Source: JALYUA01 sp039933215
Lineage (GTDB): Bacteria > Acidobacteriota > Thermoanaerobaculia > UBA5066 > Gp7-AA6
Assembly (NCBI GenBank): GCA_039933215.1
Contig: JBDTOO010000109.1
Span: 1-8,309 of the forward strand
Direction: 5' to 3'
DNA length: 8,309 bases
In this document: positions 1 through 8,309 of the stretch, one piece after another
Position numbering within the stretch: position 1 is the stretch's first letter
How the letters are laid out: each line of letters begins with the position of its first letter
Position numbers and translations under genes: made by a program
The notes under the pieces: model-generated
Databases searched by the model: none
Seen by the model: only the letters and a program-made list of their open reading frames with translations
Told to the model about the DNA's origin: nothing

Positions 1-1907
<1,907 letters not shown>

Positions 1908-1920
1908 AAGCCGCCGGTAG

Positions 1921-1994
1921 CCGGCCGCCCGCCATCCCCGGTCCCCGATTTCGAGTCTGAAATCGGCCGCCGGTCCGGATGGCGGGGCTGCCGG
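1921..1994. repeat. Long imperfect palindrome (potential 74-nt hairpin) between infB and ylxP
   Basis: The arms pair in nested blocks. 1921-1925 pairs with 1990-1994 (5 bp), then 1927 with 1988. 1928-1937 (CCCGCCATCC) pairs with 1977-1986 (GGATGGCGGG), a perfect 10 bp. 1938-1941 pairs with 1970-1973 (4 bp), and 1945-1952 (CCGATTTC) with 1959-1966 (GAAATCGG), a perfect 8 bp around a 6-nt loop. In all there are about 28 pairs with small bulges. No T-run follows, so it is not a classical intrinsic terminator. It could be a REP/MITE-like element, an mRNA processing or stability structure, or a local duplication. The pairing is read directly from the sequence; the role is unknown. Confidence 0.7.
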
Positions 1995-2019
1995 AACAGA
2001 TACCGCCAGACCCCACAAC

Positions 2020-2307
2020 ATGGTCCTCGCGTACGCCATCTTCGATCTGCACCTTCCCGGCTGCCGCGGGCTCAAAGAGAAGCGCATGATCGTCAAGAGC
2101 CTGAAGACGCGCATCCGCAACGAGTTCTCGATCTCGGCCGCCGAAGTGGGCGGGCAGGAGCTCCTGCAGCGGTCCGAGCTCGGCGTCGCGGCGGTCGGCC
2201 CGGACCAGGCGCCGCTCGACGCGCTGCTCCAGAACGTGCTGTCTTTCGTCGAGTCGAACCTGGACGGCGAGATCCTCGACTACAGGAACGAGTTCATTCA
2301 TGTATAG
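2020..2307 (+). CDS. ylxP: DUF503 family protein (YlxP-like)
   Basis: This is a 95-residue protein of the DUF503/YlxP family, normally about 90-100 residues. Family hallmarks are the N-terminal strand followed by LHLPGCRGLKEKR (residues 10-22) and the segment AAEVGGQELLQRSELGVAAV (about 40-59), then an amphipathic helix with VLSFVESN and a final strand. It is a small, soluble, cytoplasmic ferredoxin-like-fold protein. In Firmicutes it sits between infB and rbfA, as here, and is described as a ribosome-binding or ribosome-maturation factor; its biochemistry is poorly defined. ATG at 2020 gives the expected N-terminus. No good Shine-Dalgarno sequence precedes it: the 20 bases upstream are C/A-rich, so initiation may be weak or depend on the structured upstream region. 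The gene lies 112 bp after infB and 102 bp before rbfA, unusually wide gaps for this operon. Confidence 0.88.
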   Translation: MVLAYAIFDLHLPGCRGLKEKRMIVKSLKTRIRNEFSISAAEVGGQELLQRSELGVAAVGPDQAPLDALLQNVLSFVESNLDGEILDYRNEFIHV

Positions 2308-2314
2308 GGGACGG

Positions 2315-2400
2315 GACAGGTGACAGGTGACAGGTGACAGGTGACAGGTGACAGGTGACAGCAGCCGATACCTGACACCAGATACTGATACCTGAAAACC
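2315..2400. repeat. Heptanucleotide tandem array (GACAGGT)n with decayed heptamer tail
   Basis: Six exact copies of GACAGGT run from 2315 to 2356, followed by GACAG(CA) at 2357-2363. After GCC (2364-2366) a looser 7-base rhythm continues as GATACCT (2367-2373), GACACCA (2374-2380), GATACT (2381-2386, one base short), GATACCT (2387-2393) and GAAAACC (2394-2400). The array fills nearly all of the gap between ylxP and rbfA and lies outside both reading frames. It resembles the short tandemly repeated heptamers scattered in intergenic regions of some bacteria. Translated in any frame it yields only repetitive peptide, so ORFs crossing it are artefacts. Confidence 0.93.
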
Positions 2401-2409
2401 CAAGAAAGC

Positions 2410-2799
2410 ATGAAGAAACCTTCACGCCGGAGCGAGCGCGTCGCGGACCTCGTGCGCGCGGAGATCTCGCGGCTCGTGCTGCTCGAGGCGCACGATCCCG
2501 AGCTGCGCAAGATCACGATCACCGAGGTCTCGATGCCCGGCGACCTGCGGGCTGCGCGCGTTTACTTCTCCGTGCTCGGCGGCGAGCCCGAGAGGGCCGC
2601 GGCTCTCGAGGCTCTCGACCGCGCCGCGGGCTTTCTGCGCCGCGAGGTGGGTCAGCGCTGCGGGCTCCGGTTCGCGCCCGAGCTGCATTTCTTTGCCGAT
2701 CTCTCGATCGAGCGCGGCGCCCGCATCGAGGAGCTCCTGGCGAAGGTCGCTCCCTCTCAGGATCCGGAGGCCCGGGACCCCGGGACCGAGGAGGAGTGA
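2410..2799 (+). CDS. rbfA: Ribosome-binding factor A
   Basis: RbfA is a small KH-fold protein that binds the immature 30S subunit near 16S helix 1 and supports late maturation and cold adaptation. The 129-residue product shows the family pattern. An N-terminal helix RSERVADLVRAEISRLV (about 7-23) is followed by ITITEVSMPGDLRAARVYFSVLG (about 36-58), a central helix, and the closing FAPELHFFADLSIERGARIEELL (about 89-111). Residues 115-129 form an acidic, disordered-looking tail ending in three Glu codons. The start ATG follows only a weak AAGAAAG purine stretch. The stop overlaps the truB GTG start (GTGA), indicating translational coupling. The length matches the usual 115-135 residues. Confidence 0.95.
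   Translation: MKKPSRRSERVADLVRAEISRLVLLEAHDPELRKITITEVSMPGDLRAARVYFSVLGGEPERAAALEALDRAAGFLRREVGQRCGLRFAPELHFFADLSIERGARIEELLAKVAPSQDPEARDPGTEEE
2788..2795 (+). promoter_or_regulatory. truB ribosome-binding site inside the rbfA C-terminal codons
   Basis: GAGGAGGA at 2788-2795 is strongly anti-16S complementary and ends directly before the truB GTG (2796-2798). The same bases encode the terminal Glu-Glu-Glu of RbfA. The most plausible pairing uses the GAGG at 2788-2791, which leaves 4 nt of spacing. This short distance and the GTGA stop/start overlap support coupled translation of rbfA and truB. Confidence 0.6.
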
Positions 2800-3746
2800 C
2801 GAGGCCCGATTCGCTCTCCCGCGGTTTCCTCATTCTGCTGGACAAGCCGGGCGGCATGACCTCGCACGACGTCGTCGAGCGCGTCCGCCACTCGACCGGC
2901 ATCGCGCGCATCGGCCACAGCGGCACGCTCGATCCCATGGCGACGGGCCTGCTGTTGCTCTGCGCGGGGGGCGCCGCCAGGCTGCAGGGCTTCTTCACCC
3001 TGATGGACAAGTCCTACGAGGGGATCATCCGGCTGGGCCGCGCCACCGACACTTACGACCGCGAGGGCGTGTTCCAGGGCGAGGAGCGCGACGCGACCGG
3101 AGTCGGGGCGGCGGAGATCGAAGCCGCGGCGAGCGCCTTCCGGGGAGAGTTCCAGCAGTCCCCCCCGCCCTACTCCGCCAAGAAGGTGAAGGGGCGCAAG
3201 CTCTACGAGATGGCGCGCAAGGGGGAAGAGATCCCCGTCGTGCCGAAGAAGGTGCGCGTGACGGAGCTCCGGCTCTCCGCTCCCGCCGGCGGCCGGGTCG
3301 AGTTCTCGATCTCCTGCTCCTCGGGCACCTACATCCGATCGATCGCCCACGCGATCGGGGAGGCGGTCGGCTGCGGCGCGCACCTGGAGAGCCTCCGCCG
3401 GACGCGGATCGGAGAGTTCCACGTCGAGCAGGCGATCGCGCTCGAGCTGTTCGAGACGCTTCCCCCGGGGGAGCGTCTCGGTCCCGACCACGCCGTCCCG
3501 CTCGCCCGCGTCCCGTTCCCCTTCGAGCGTCTGCGCCTGGCTTCCCTCGAGGCCTGGAAGGTCCGGAAGGGGCAGGCGATCCCCGCCCGCGGCGTGACGT
3601 CGCGCGACGGCGATTGGGTGACCCTGCTCGGGCCGGCGGACGAGATGGTGGCGCTCGGGCAGGTCTCTCCGATCGGCCACGGCGGGATCTCCCTCATCCG
3701 GCCGAAGATCGTGCTGGCGGAAGAGCCGGTTCCCGGCCGCCGCTGA
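2796..3746 (+). CDS. truB: tRNA pseudouridine(55) synthase TruB
   Basis: TruB converts U55 in the tRNA T-loop to pseudouridine and also acts as a tRNA folding chaperone. The 316-residue product starts with GFLILLDKPGGMTSHDVV (about 10-27). It carries the catalytic motif GHSGTLDPMATGLL, in which the nucleophile is Asp46. Other family segments follow: YEGIIRLGRATDTYD, SPPPYSAKKVKGRKLYEMAR (thumb/substrate region), and SCSSGTYIRSIAHAIGE followed by LRRTRIGEF. The last 60 or so residues fit the small PUA-like C-terminal domain. GTG at 2796 is chosen because it overlaps the rbfA stop, has a purine-rich RBS and gives a normal short N-terminal extension; no better start lies between it and the conserved core. 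All key catalytic features are intact. The ribF gene that often follows truB is absent here. Confidence 0.96.
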   Translation: MTRPDSLSRGFLILLDKPGGMTSHDVVERVRHSTGIARIGHSGTLDPMATGLLLLCAGGAARLQGFFTLMDKSYEGIIRLGRATDTYDREGVFQGEERDATGVGAAEIEAAASAFRGEFQQSPPPYSAKKVKGRKLYEMARKGEEIPVVPKKVRVTELRLSAPAGGRVEFSISCSSGTYIRSIAHAIGEAVGCGAHLESLRRTRIGEFHVEQAIALELFETLPPGERLGPDHAVPLARVPFPFERLRLASLEAWKVRKGQAIPARGVTSRDGDWVTLLGPADEMVALGQVSPIGHGGISLIRPKIVLAEEPVPGRR

Positions 3747-3840
3747 CGGGGTTTTCGCTGGAATGGCCCCGCCCGGGCGTGGTAGGCTCGGCGTTTATTA
3801 AAAAGTAGTGTGTTGAGAGATTGAGGCTATTGGAGGATTC
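3747..3840 (+). promoter_or_regulatory. rpsO leader with possible promoter
   Basis: This 94-bp gap contains the most A+T-rich stretch of the cluster (3794-3804, TTTATTAAAAA). A TAGGCT at 3783-3788, preceded by TGG, matches three of six -10 positions; TGGAAT at 3759-3764 is a poor -35 partner at 18 bp. The leader ends in a good RBS. A promoter before rpsO and translational feedback by S15 on its own leader are known in several bacteria, so this is a reasonable place for both. The promoter elements themselves are weak. CGGGG (3747-3751) can pair with CCCCG (3767-3771), but no T-run follows. Confidence 0.3.
3832..3836 (+). promoter_or_regulatory. rpsO ribosome-binding site deciding a TTG start
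   Basis: GGAGG at 3832-3836 is followed by ATTC and then TTG at 3841. The short 4-nt spacing and the lack of any ATG or GTG giving the full S15 N-terminus make TTG the start. Confidence 0.75.
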
Positions 3841-4116
3841 TTGAACGCCACCACCTACGTCACGGAAAAACCGAACATCGTGCGGGACTACCGCACGCAC
3901 GATTCGGACACGGGGTCCCCGGAGGTCCAGGTCGCACTCCTGACGAACCGGATCACCTACCTCACGGACCATTTCAAGACGAACGCGAAGGACCACCACT
4001 CCCGACGCGGTCTCTTGAAGCTCGTCTCGCGCCGGCGGCGCCTCCTCGACTACCTGAAGGGCGAGGACAGCAACCGCTACTACCGCCTGATCGAGCGCCT
4101 CGGAATCCGTAAGTAA
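3841..4116 (+). CDS. rpsO: 30S ribosomal protein S15
   Basis: S15 binds the three-way junction of 16S rRNA helices 20-22 early in 30S assembly and contributes to the B4 bridge with the 50S subunit. The 91-residue product matches the family length (about 89). It contains the signature segments DTGSPEVQVALLTNRI (about 22-37), the rRNA-binding block DHHSRRGLLKLVSRRRRLLDYL (about 51-72) and the C-terminal RYYRLIERLGIRK. The start is TTG, supported by GGAGG four bases upstream; the next in-frame start-like codon would remove conserved N-terminal residues. It is followed after 112 bp by pnp, the classic rpsO-pnp pairing. Feedback repression by S15 is likely from family knowledge but is not proven by this sequence. 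Confidence 0.97.
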   Translation: MNATTYVTEKPNIVRDYRTHDSDTGSPEVQVALLTNRITYLTDHFKTNAKDHHSRRGLLKLVSRRRRLLDYLKGEDSNRYYRLIERLGIRK

Positions 4117-4123
4117 TCGATCC

Positions 4124-4141
4124 TCCGGCCGGGGGGCCGGA
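4124..4141 (+). other. GC-rich hairpin just after rpsO
   Basis: TCCGGCC (4124-4130) pairs perfectly with GGCCGGA (4135-4141) around a GGGG loop, starting 8 bp after the rpsO stop. No U-run follows, so it is at most a weak or Rho-assisted attenuator. In enterobacteria the rpsO-pnp gap carries an attenuator and an RNase III processing hairpin; this structure occupies the equivalent place. The stem is seen directly; the role is inferred. Confidence 0.5.
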
Positions 4142-4160
4142 TCGGGTCGCGCGGTCATCC

Positions 4161-4177
4161 CGGGGCTCACGCCCCCG
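4161..4177 (+). other. Second GC hairpin in the pnp leader
   Basis: GGGGC (4162-4166) pairs with GCCCC (4171-4175) around a TCAC loop, with an outer C/G flank separated by one extra C. It lies about 50 bp before the pnp start. It could belong to a pnp leader processed for autoregulation, but short GC stems are common by chance at this base composition. Confidence 0.3.
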
Positions 4178-4216
4178 AACCCCGCTTCCCGTCAAACCTC
4201 CTCCCCGCCGCTTTCG

Positions 4217-4222
4217 AAAGGA
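4217..4222 (+). promoter_or_regulatory. pnp ribosome-binding site
   Basis: AAAGGA at 4217-4222 lies six bases before ATG 4229 in an A-rich patch. The rest of the gap is C-rich, so this fixes the start. Confidence 0.7.
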
Positions 4223-4228
4223 AAATCC

Positions 4229-6451
<2,223 letters not shown>

Positions 6452-6463
6452 GTTTGCGGCTCG

Positions 6464-6500
6464 ATCCGGGCGCGGGCGGCGCGCCCGGGTCTTTTCTTCT
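6464..6500 (+). terminator. Intrinsic terminator after pnp
   Basis: The arm ATCCGGGCGCG (6464-6474) pairs with CGCGCCCGGGT (6480-6490), 11 pairs including one G-U, around the 5-nt loop GGCGG. The T-rich run TCTTTTCTTCT follows at once (6490-6500). It starts 12 bp after the pnp stop and separates the translation cluster from the lipoprotein gene. Confidence 0.9.
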
Positions 6501-6567
6501 CCCTCTCCCATCCGACGACGGCCGCGGCCGCGCCGTCTTCTCCGTCTCTCGTCTTTCAAACCCGAAC

Positions 6568-6573
6568 AGGAGG
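6568..6573 (+). promoter_or_regulatory. Ribosome-binding site of the lipoprotein gene
   Basis: A full AGGAGG lies four bases before ATG 6578. No convincing -35/-10 pair can be seen between the pnp terminator and this site, though a promoter must lie there if the terminator is efficient. Confidence 0.75.
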
Positions 6574-6577
6574 ACTC

Positions 6578-7426
6578 ATGCTTCGCCATTCACAGATCCG
6601 CTCGCTCGTCCTGACCACCGCCCTCGCGCTGTCGCTCGCGGCGTGCCGCCAGGCGTCTGTCGAAACGGCCGCGCCGGCGGCGACGCCTGGCGCTTCTACC
6701 TCGACGACGACGGCGACGGCCGCCGGGGAGACCTCGCCGGGCACCGCGATCGAGACGACGACGACCACGACCACCACGCGCCTCGTCACCGTCGACCCGG
6801 TCGAGGCCTCGCAGCACAACGCGGCGCGCCGGCGCTCGCGCCCGGCCGCCCCCGCTTCGCAGAGTGCCGCCCCGGCGGCGAACGCGCCCGTCACTTCCGC
6901 CTCCGCGCACGAGGTGCCCGTGGGGACGATCCTGCGCGTCGAGTTCGAGAAGACGATCTCGACGGCCACCGCGCGCGGCGGCCAGACGGCCACGGGGGAT
7001 CTCATGGATGACCTGCTCGCGGACGATGATCTCGTCGTCGCTCCCTCGGGAGCACGCGTGCGCGGCCGCGTCGAGAGCGTCGCCTCGTCCGGGAAGCTCG
7101 CGGGCGCCGCTCAGATGACGTTCCGGCTGACGGAGCTCGAGGTGAACGGCAAATGGGTCCCGATCTCCACGTCGGCGTATGAGCGCAAGGGGGACACCCA
7201 CACCAAGCGTAATGCCGGCTACATCGCGGGCGGCGCAGCGGTCGGCGCCCTGCTCGGCCAGGTCCTCGGCCGCGACACGTCCGCGACGCTGGTGGGAGCC
7301 GCCGCGGGGGCGGCCGCGGGCACCGGAGCCGCGGCGCTCGGAGGCGATCTCGATTTTGAGATCGAGGCCGGACGCCCCATCGCGTTCACGCTGGAGGAGT
7401 CCCTGCGACTCCCTTCCCGCCGCTAG
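6578..7426 (+). CDS. Predicted lipoprotein with Thr-rich linker and glycine zipper
   Basis: The product is 282 residues and of unknown function. Residues 1-22 form a lipoprotein signal peptide (basic RHSQIR, hydrophobic core, lipobox LAAC with Cys23). Residues 24 to about 110 are a low-complexity Ala/Thr/Pro linker that includes a run of eight Thr. The folded part begins at VPVGTILRVEFEKTIST and continues with VVAPSGARVRGRVESV and FRLTELEVNGKWVPIST, a pattern like TrbI/VirB10-type beta domains found in stand-alone acidobacterial proteins. A glycine zipper follows, with G219, G223, G227 and G231, then G240, G244 and G248, flanking a short RDTSATL turn. The end returns to the strand IEAGRPIAFTLEESLRL. 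It is probably anchored in the envelope, and the zipper could insert in or pack on a membrane. The gene stands alone between two terminators, with a strong AGGAGG. A role in envelope integrity is only a guess. Confidence 0.85.
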   Translation: MLRHSQIRSLVLTTALALSLAACRQASVETAAPAATPGASTSTTTATAAGETSPGTAIETTTTTTTTRLVTVDPVEASQHNAARRRSRPAAPASQSAAPAANAPVTSASAHEVPVGTILRVEFEKTISTATARGGQTATGDLMDDLLADDDLVVAPSGARVRGRVESVASSGKLAGAAQMTFRLTELEVNGKWVPISTSAYERKGDTHTKRNAGYIAGGAAVGALLGQVLGRDTSATLVGAAAGAAAGTGAAALGGDLDFEIEAGRPIAFTLEESLRLPSRR

Positions 7427-7430
7427 CGCC

Positions 7431-7499
7431 CCGCGCGCAGCGCGGAAAGGACTCCGCGTCGTATTCGACGCGCGCGCACCCCACGCGCGCCCGAATACG
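7431..7499. other. Cluster of overlapping hairpins downstream of the lipoprotein gene
   Basis: Three stems can be read. CCGCGC (7431-7436) pairs with GCGCGG (7440-7445). CGCGGA (7441-7446) pairs with TCCGCG (7453-7458) and would exclude the first stem. A long hairpin follows: CGTATTCG (7460-7467) with CGAATACG (7492-7499), a small internal loop, then GCGCGCG (7470-7476) with 7484-7490. No U-run follows the last stem. This may be 3'-UTR structure protecting the upstream mRNA, part of a small RNA ending at the 7573-7600 terminator, or a small palindromic element. Confidence 0.5.
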
Positions 7500-7572
7500 C
7501 TCAGAGGCAGCCGCTGACATGGCTCGGACACGCCGCACGGCCGCACCGCCGCACGGCATCGCGTCCGCTTCC

Positions 7573-7600
7573 GGGCCGCCTTCGGGCGGCCCTTTTCTTT
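7573..7600 (+). terminator. Intrinsic terminator with UUCG loop
   Basis: GGGCCGCC (7573-7580) and GGCGGCCC (7585-7592) form a perfect 8-bp stem closed by a TTCG tetraloop, followed by TTTTCTTT (7593-7600). It lies 147 bp after the lipoprotein stop codon, which is far for a simple terminator. The gap from 7500 to 7572 holds no credible gene, only an 11-bp direct repeat (CGCCGCACGGC at 7531-7541 and 7547-7557). Confidence 0.92.
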
Positions 7601-7649
7601 CGGCAGCCGGGGCTCCCCAGGATCCGCTCGGGCTGCTGCCGTGGCGGCG

Positions 7650-7676
7650 GATAAACTGCGCAGTCATCGAAGGAGG
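7650..7676 (+). promoter_or_regulatory. Possible -10 element and RBS of the Asp-box protein gene
   Basis: GATAAACT at 7650-7657 stands out in GC-rich sequence, and TAAACT matches four of six -10 positions; no recognisable -35 lies 16-18 bp upstream. AGGAGG at 7671-7676, five bases before TTG 7682, is a good ribosome-binding site and fixes the start. Confidence 0.45.
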
Positions 7677-7681
7677 AATTC

Positions 7682-8309
7682 TTGATCTCACCCCTCCGCG
7701 CGCTCGCCCGGGCTTCGATCCTGGCTCTCTGCGCCGCCTCATCCGTCCCGGCGCAGACCGGGGACATGCCCTTATTCCCCGAGATGCGCTGGCGCTGCAT
7801 CGGACCCTTCCGGGGCGGCCGGACAGTCGGCGCCGCGGGGATCCCCGACCAGCCGAACGTTTTTTTCATCGGCGTGAACAACGGGGGTGTCTGGAAATCG
7901 TCCGATGCCGGGCGCACCTGGGTCCCGATCTTCGACGGGCAGCCGACGCAGTCGATCGGCGCCATCGCCCTCGCCCCGTCCGACCCGAACGTGATCTACG
8001 TGGGAAGCGGCGAGGGACTGCAGCGCCCGGATCTCTCCGTCGGAGACGGGATCTACCGGTCGACGGACGGCGGGAAGTCCTGGCGTCACCTGGGACTTCG
8101 GGACGCGCAGCAGATCGGCGCGCTGGCCGTCGACCCGCGCGACCCGAAGCGGGTTTTCGCGGCCGTCCTTGGACATCCCTACGGCCCGAACGCCGAGCGG
8201 GGCGTGTTCCGTTCGAAGGACGGCGGCGAGACCTGGGAGAAGGTGCTGTTCCGCGACGAGAACACGGGCGCCATCGCGGTCGTCCTGGACCCGAAGAACC
8301 CGGACGTCG
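7682..8309 (+). CDS. Secreted Asp-box (BNR/VPS10 sortilin-like) repeat protein, 3'-truncated by window edge
   Basis: The frame runs open from TTG 7682 to the window end (209 codons). The TTG is chosen because AGGAGG lies five bases upstream and because it gives a complete signal peptide: basic and hydrophobic residues up to about 22, then VPA-Q with probable cleavage after Ala24. The mature part begins with MRWRCIGPFRGGR, the usual opening of the large acidobacterial and gemmatimonad proteins annotated as glycosyl hydrolase or sortilin-like. Three Asp-boxes are visible: SSDAGRTW (73-80), STDGGKSW (127-134) and SKDGGETW (178-185), spaced 54 and 51 residues apart, as expected for beta-propeller blades. 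Family members are often about 1000 residues, so most is missing. The activity is unproven; the glycosidase label rests on fold alone. It is probably exported and monocistronic or first in an operon, since a terminator lies 82 bp upstream. Confidence 0.88.
   Translation, partial: MISPLRALARASILALCAASSVPAQTGDMPLFPEMRWRCIGPFRGGRTVGAAGIPDQPNVFFIGVNNGGVWKSSDAGRTWVPIFDGQPTQSIGAIALAPSDPNVIYVGSGEGLQRPDLSVGDGIYRSTDGGKSWRHLGLRDAQQIGALAVDPRDPKRVFAAVLGHPYGPNAERGVFRSKDGGETWEKVLFRDENTGAIAVVLDPKNPDV

Noticed and set aside
2315..2400. Heptamer array as a CRISPR array
   Set aside because: The unit is 7 bp with no unique spacers; it is a simple tandem repeat, and no cas genes are present.
2693..3808. 371-codon + strand frame overlapping truB
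   Set aside because: Arg/Pro/Gly-rich shadow in another frame of truB, with no recognisable motif; truB carries all family signatures.
7427..7572. tRNA gene in the structured intergenic stretch
   Set aside because: No T-loop GTTCGA-type motif, anticodon arm or CCA-end acceptor pairing can be assembled; the stems are simple hairpins.
7519..7684. Small ORF beginning at ATG 7519
   Set aside because: It reads straight through the UUCG terminator, has no RBS, and its peptide is Arg/Pro/Ala-rich noise.
7682..7732. Lipobox at Cys17 of the Asp-box protein
   Set aside because: The residues before Cys are Leu-Ala-Leu, and Leu at -1 does not fit a lipobox; the VPA-Q site fits ordinary signal peptidase cleavage.

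Overview
The window is about 8.3 kb of high-GC bacterial chromosome with every gene on the + strand. Most of it is the distal half of the conserved translation and RNA-metabolism cluster usually called nusA-infB-rbfA-truB-rpsO-pnp. The G+C-rich codon use, the gene order, a secreted Asp-box (BNR/sortilin-like) protein and a glycine-zipper lipoprotein with a TrbI-like core together suggest an Acidobacteriota-like or similar high-GC Gram-negative lineage. That placement is an inference; no rRNA or other decisive marker is present.

Layout. Positions 1-1907 hold most of infB (initiation factor 2), whose 5' end lies outside the window. A 112-bp gap containing a long imperfect palindrome (1921-1994) leads to a DUF503/YlxP gene (2020-2307). 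A second gap carries a 7-bp tandem array, GACAGGT x 6.7, followed by decayed heptamers (2315-2400). Then come rbfA (2410-2799) and truB (2796-3746), which overlap by 4 bp, an A+T-richer leader (3747-3840), rpsO (3841-4116, TTG start), a gap with two GC-rich hairpins, and pnp (4229-6451). A strong intrinsic terminator (6464-6500) closes the cluster. Beyond it stand a lipoprotein gene (6578-7426), a 255-bp structured intergenic region ending in a UUCG-loop terminator (7573-7600), and the 5' part of a secreted Asp-box protein gene (7682 to the window edge, TTG start).

How the genes work together. IF2 places initiator tRNA on the 30S subunit. RbfA matures the 30S subunit, S15 is an early-binding 30S protein, TruB makes the T-loop pseudouridine in tRNA, and PNPase degrades and processes RNA. 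YlxP/DUF503 travels with this cluster and is linked by context to ribosome maturation. The two downstream genes encode cell-envelope or exported proteins and look like separate transcription units.

No clearly new multi-gene system is visible. The more unusual signals are non-coding (the palindrome and the heptamer array flanking ylxP, and the folded region 7431-7499) plus an Asp-Arg-Gly repeat tail on PNPase.
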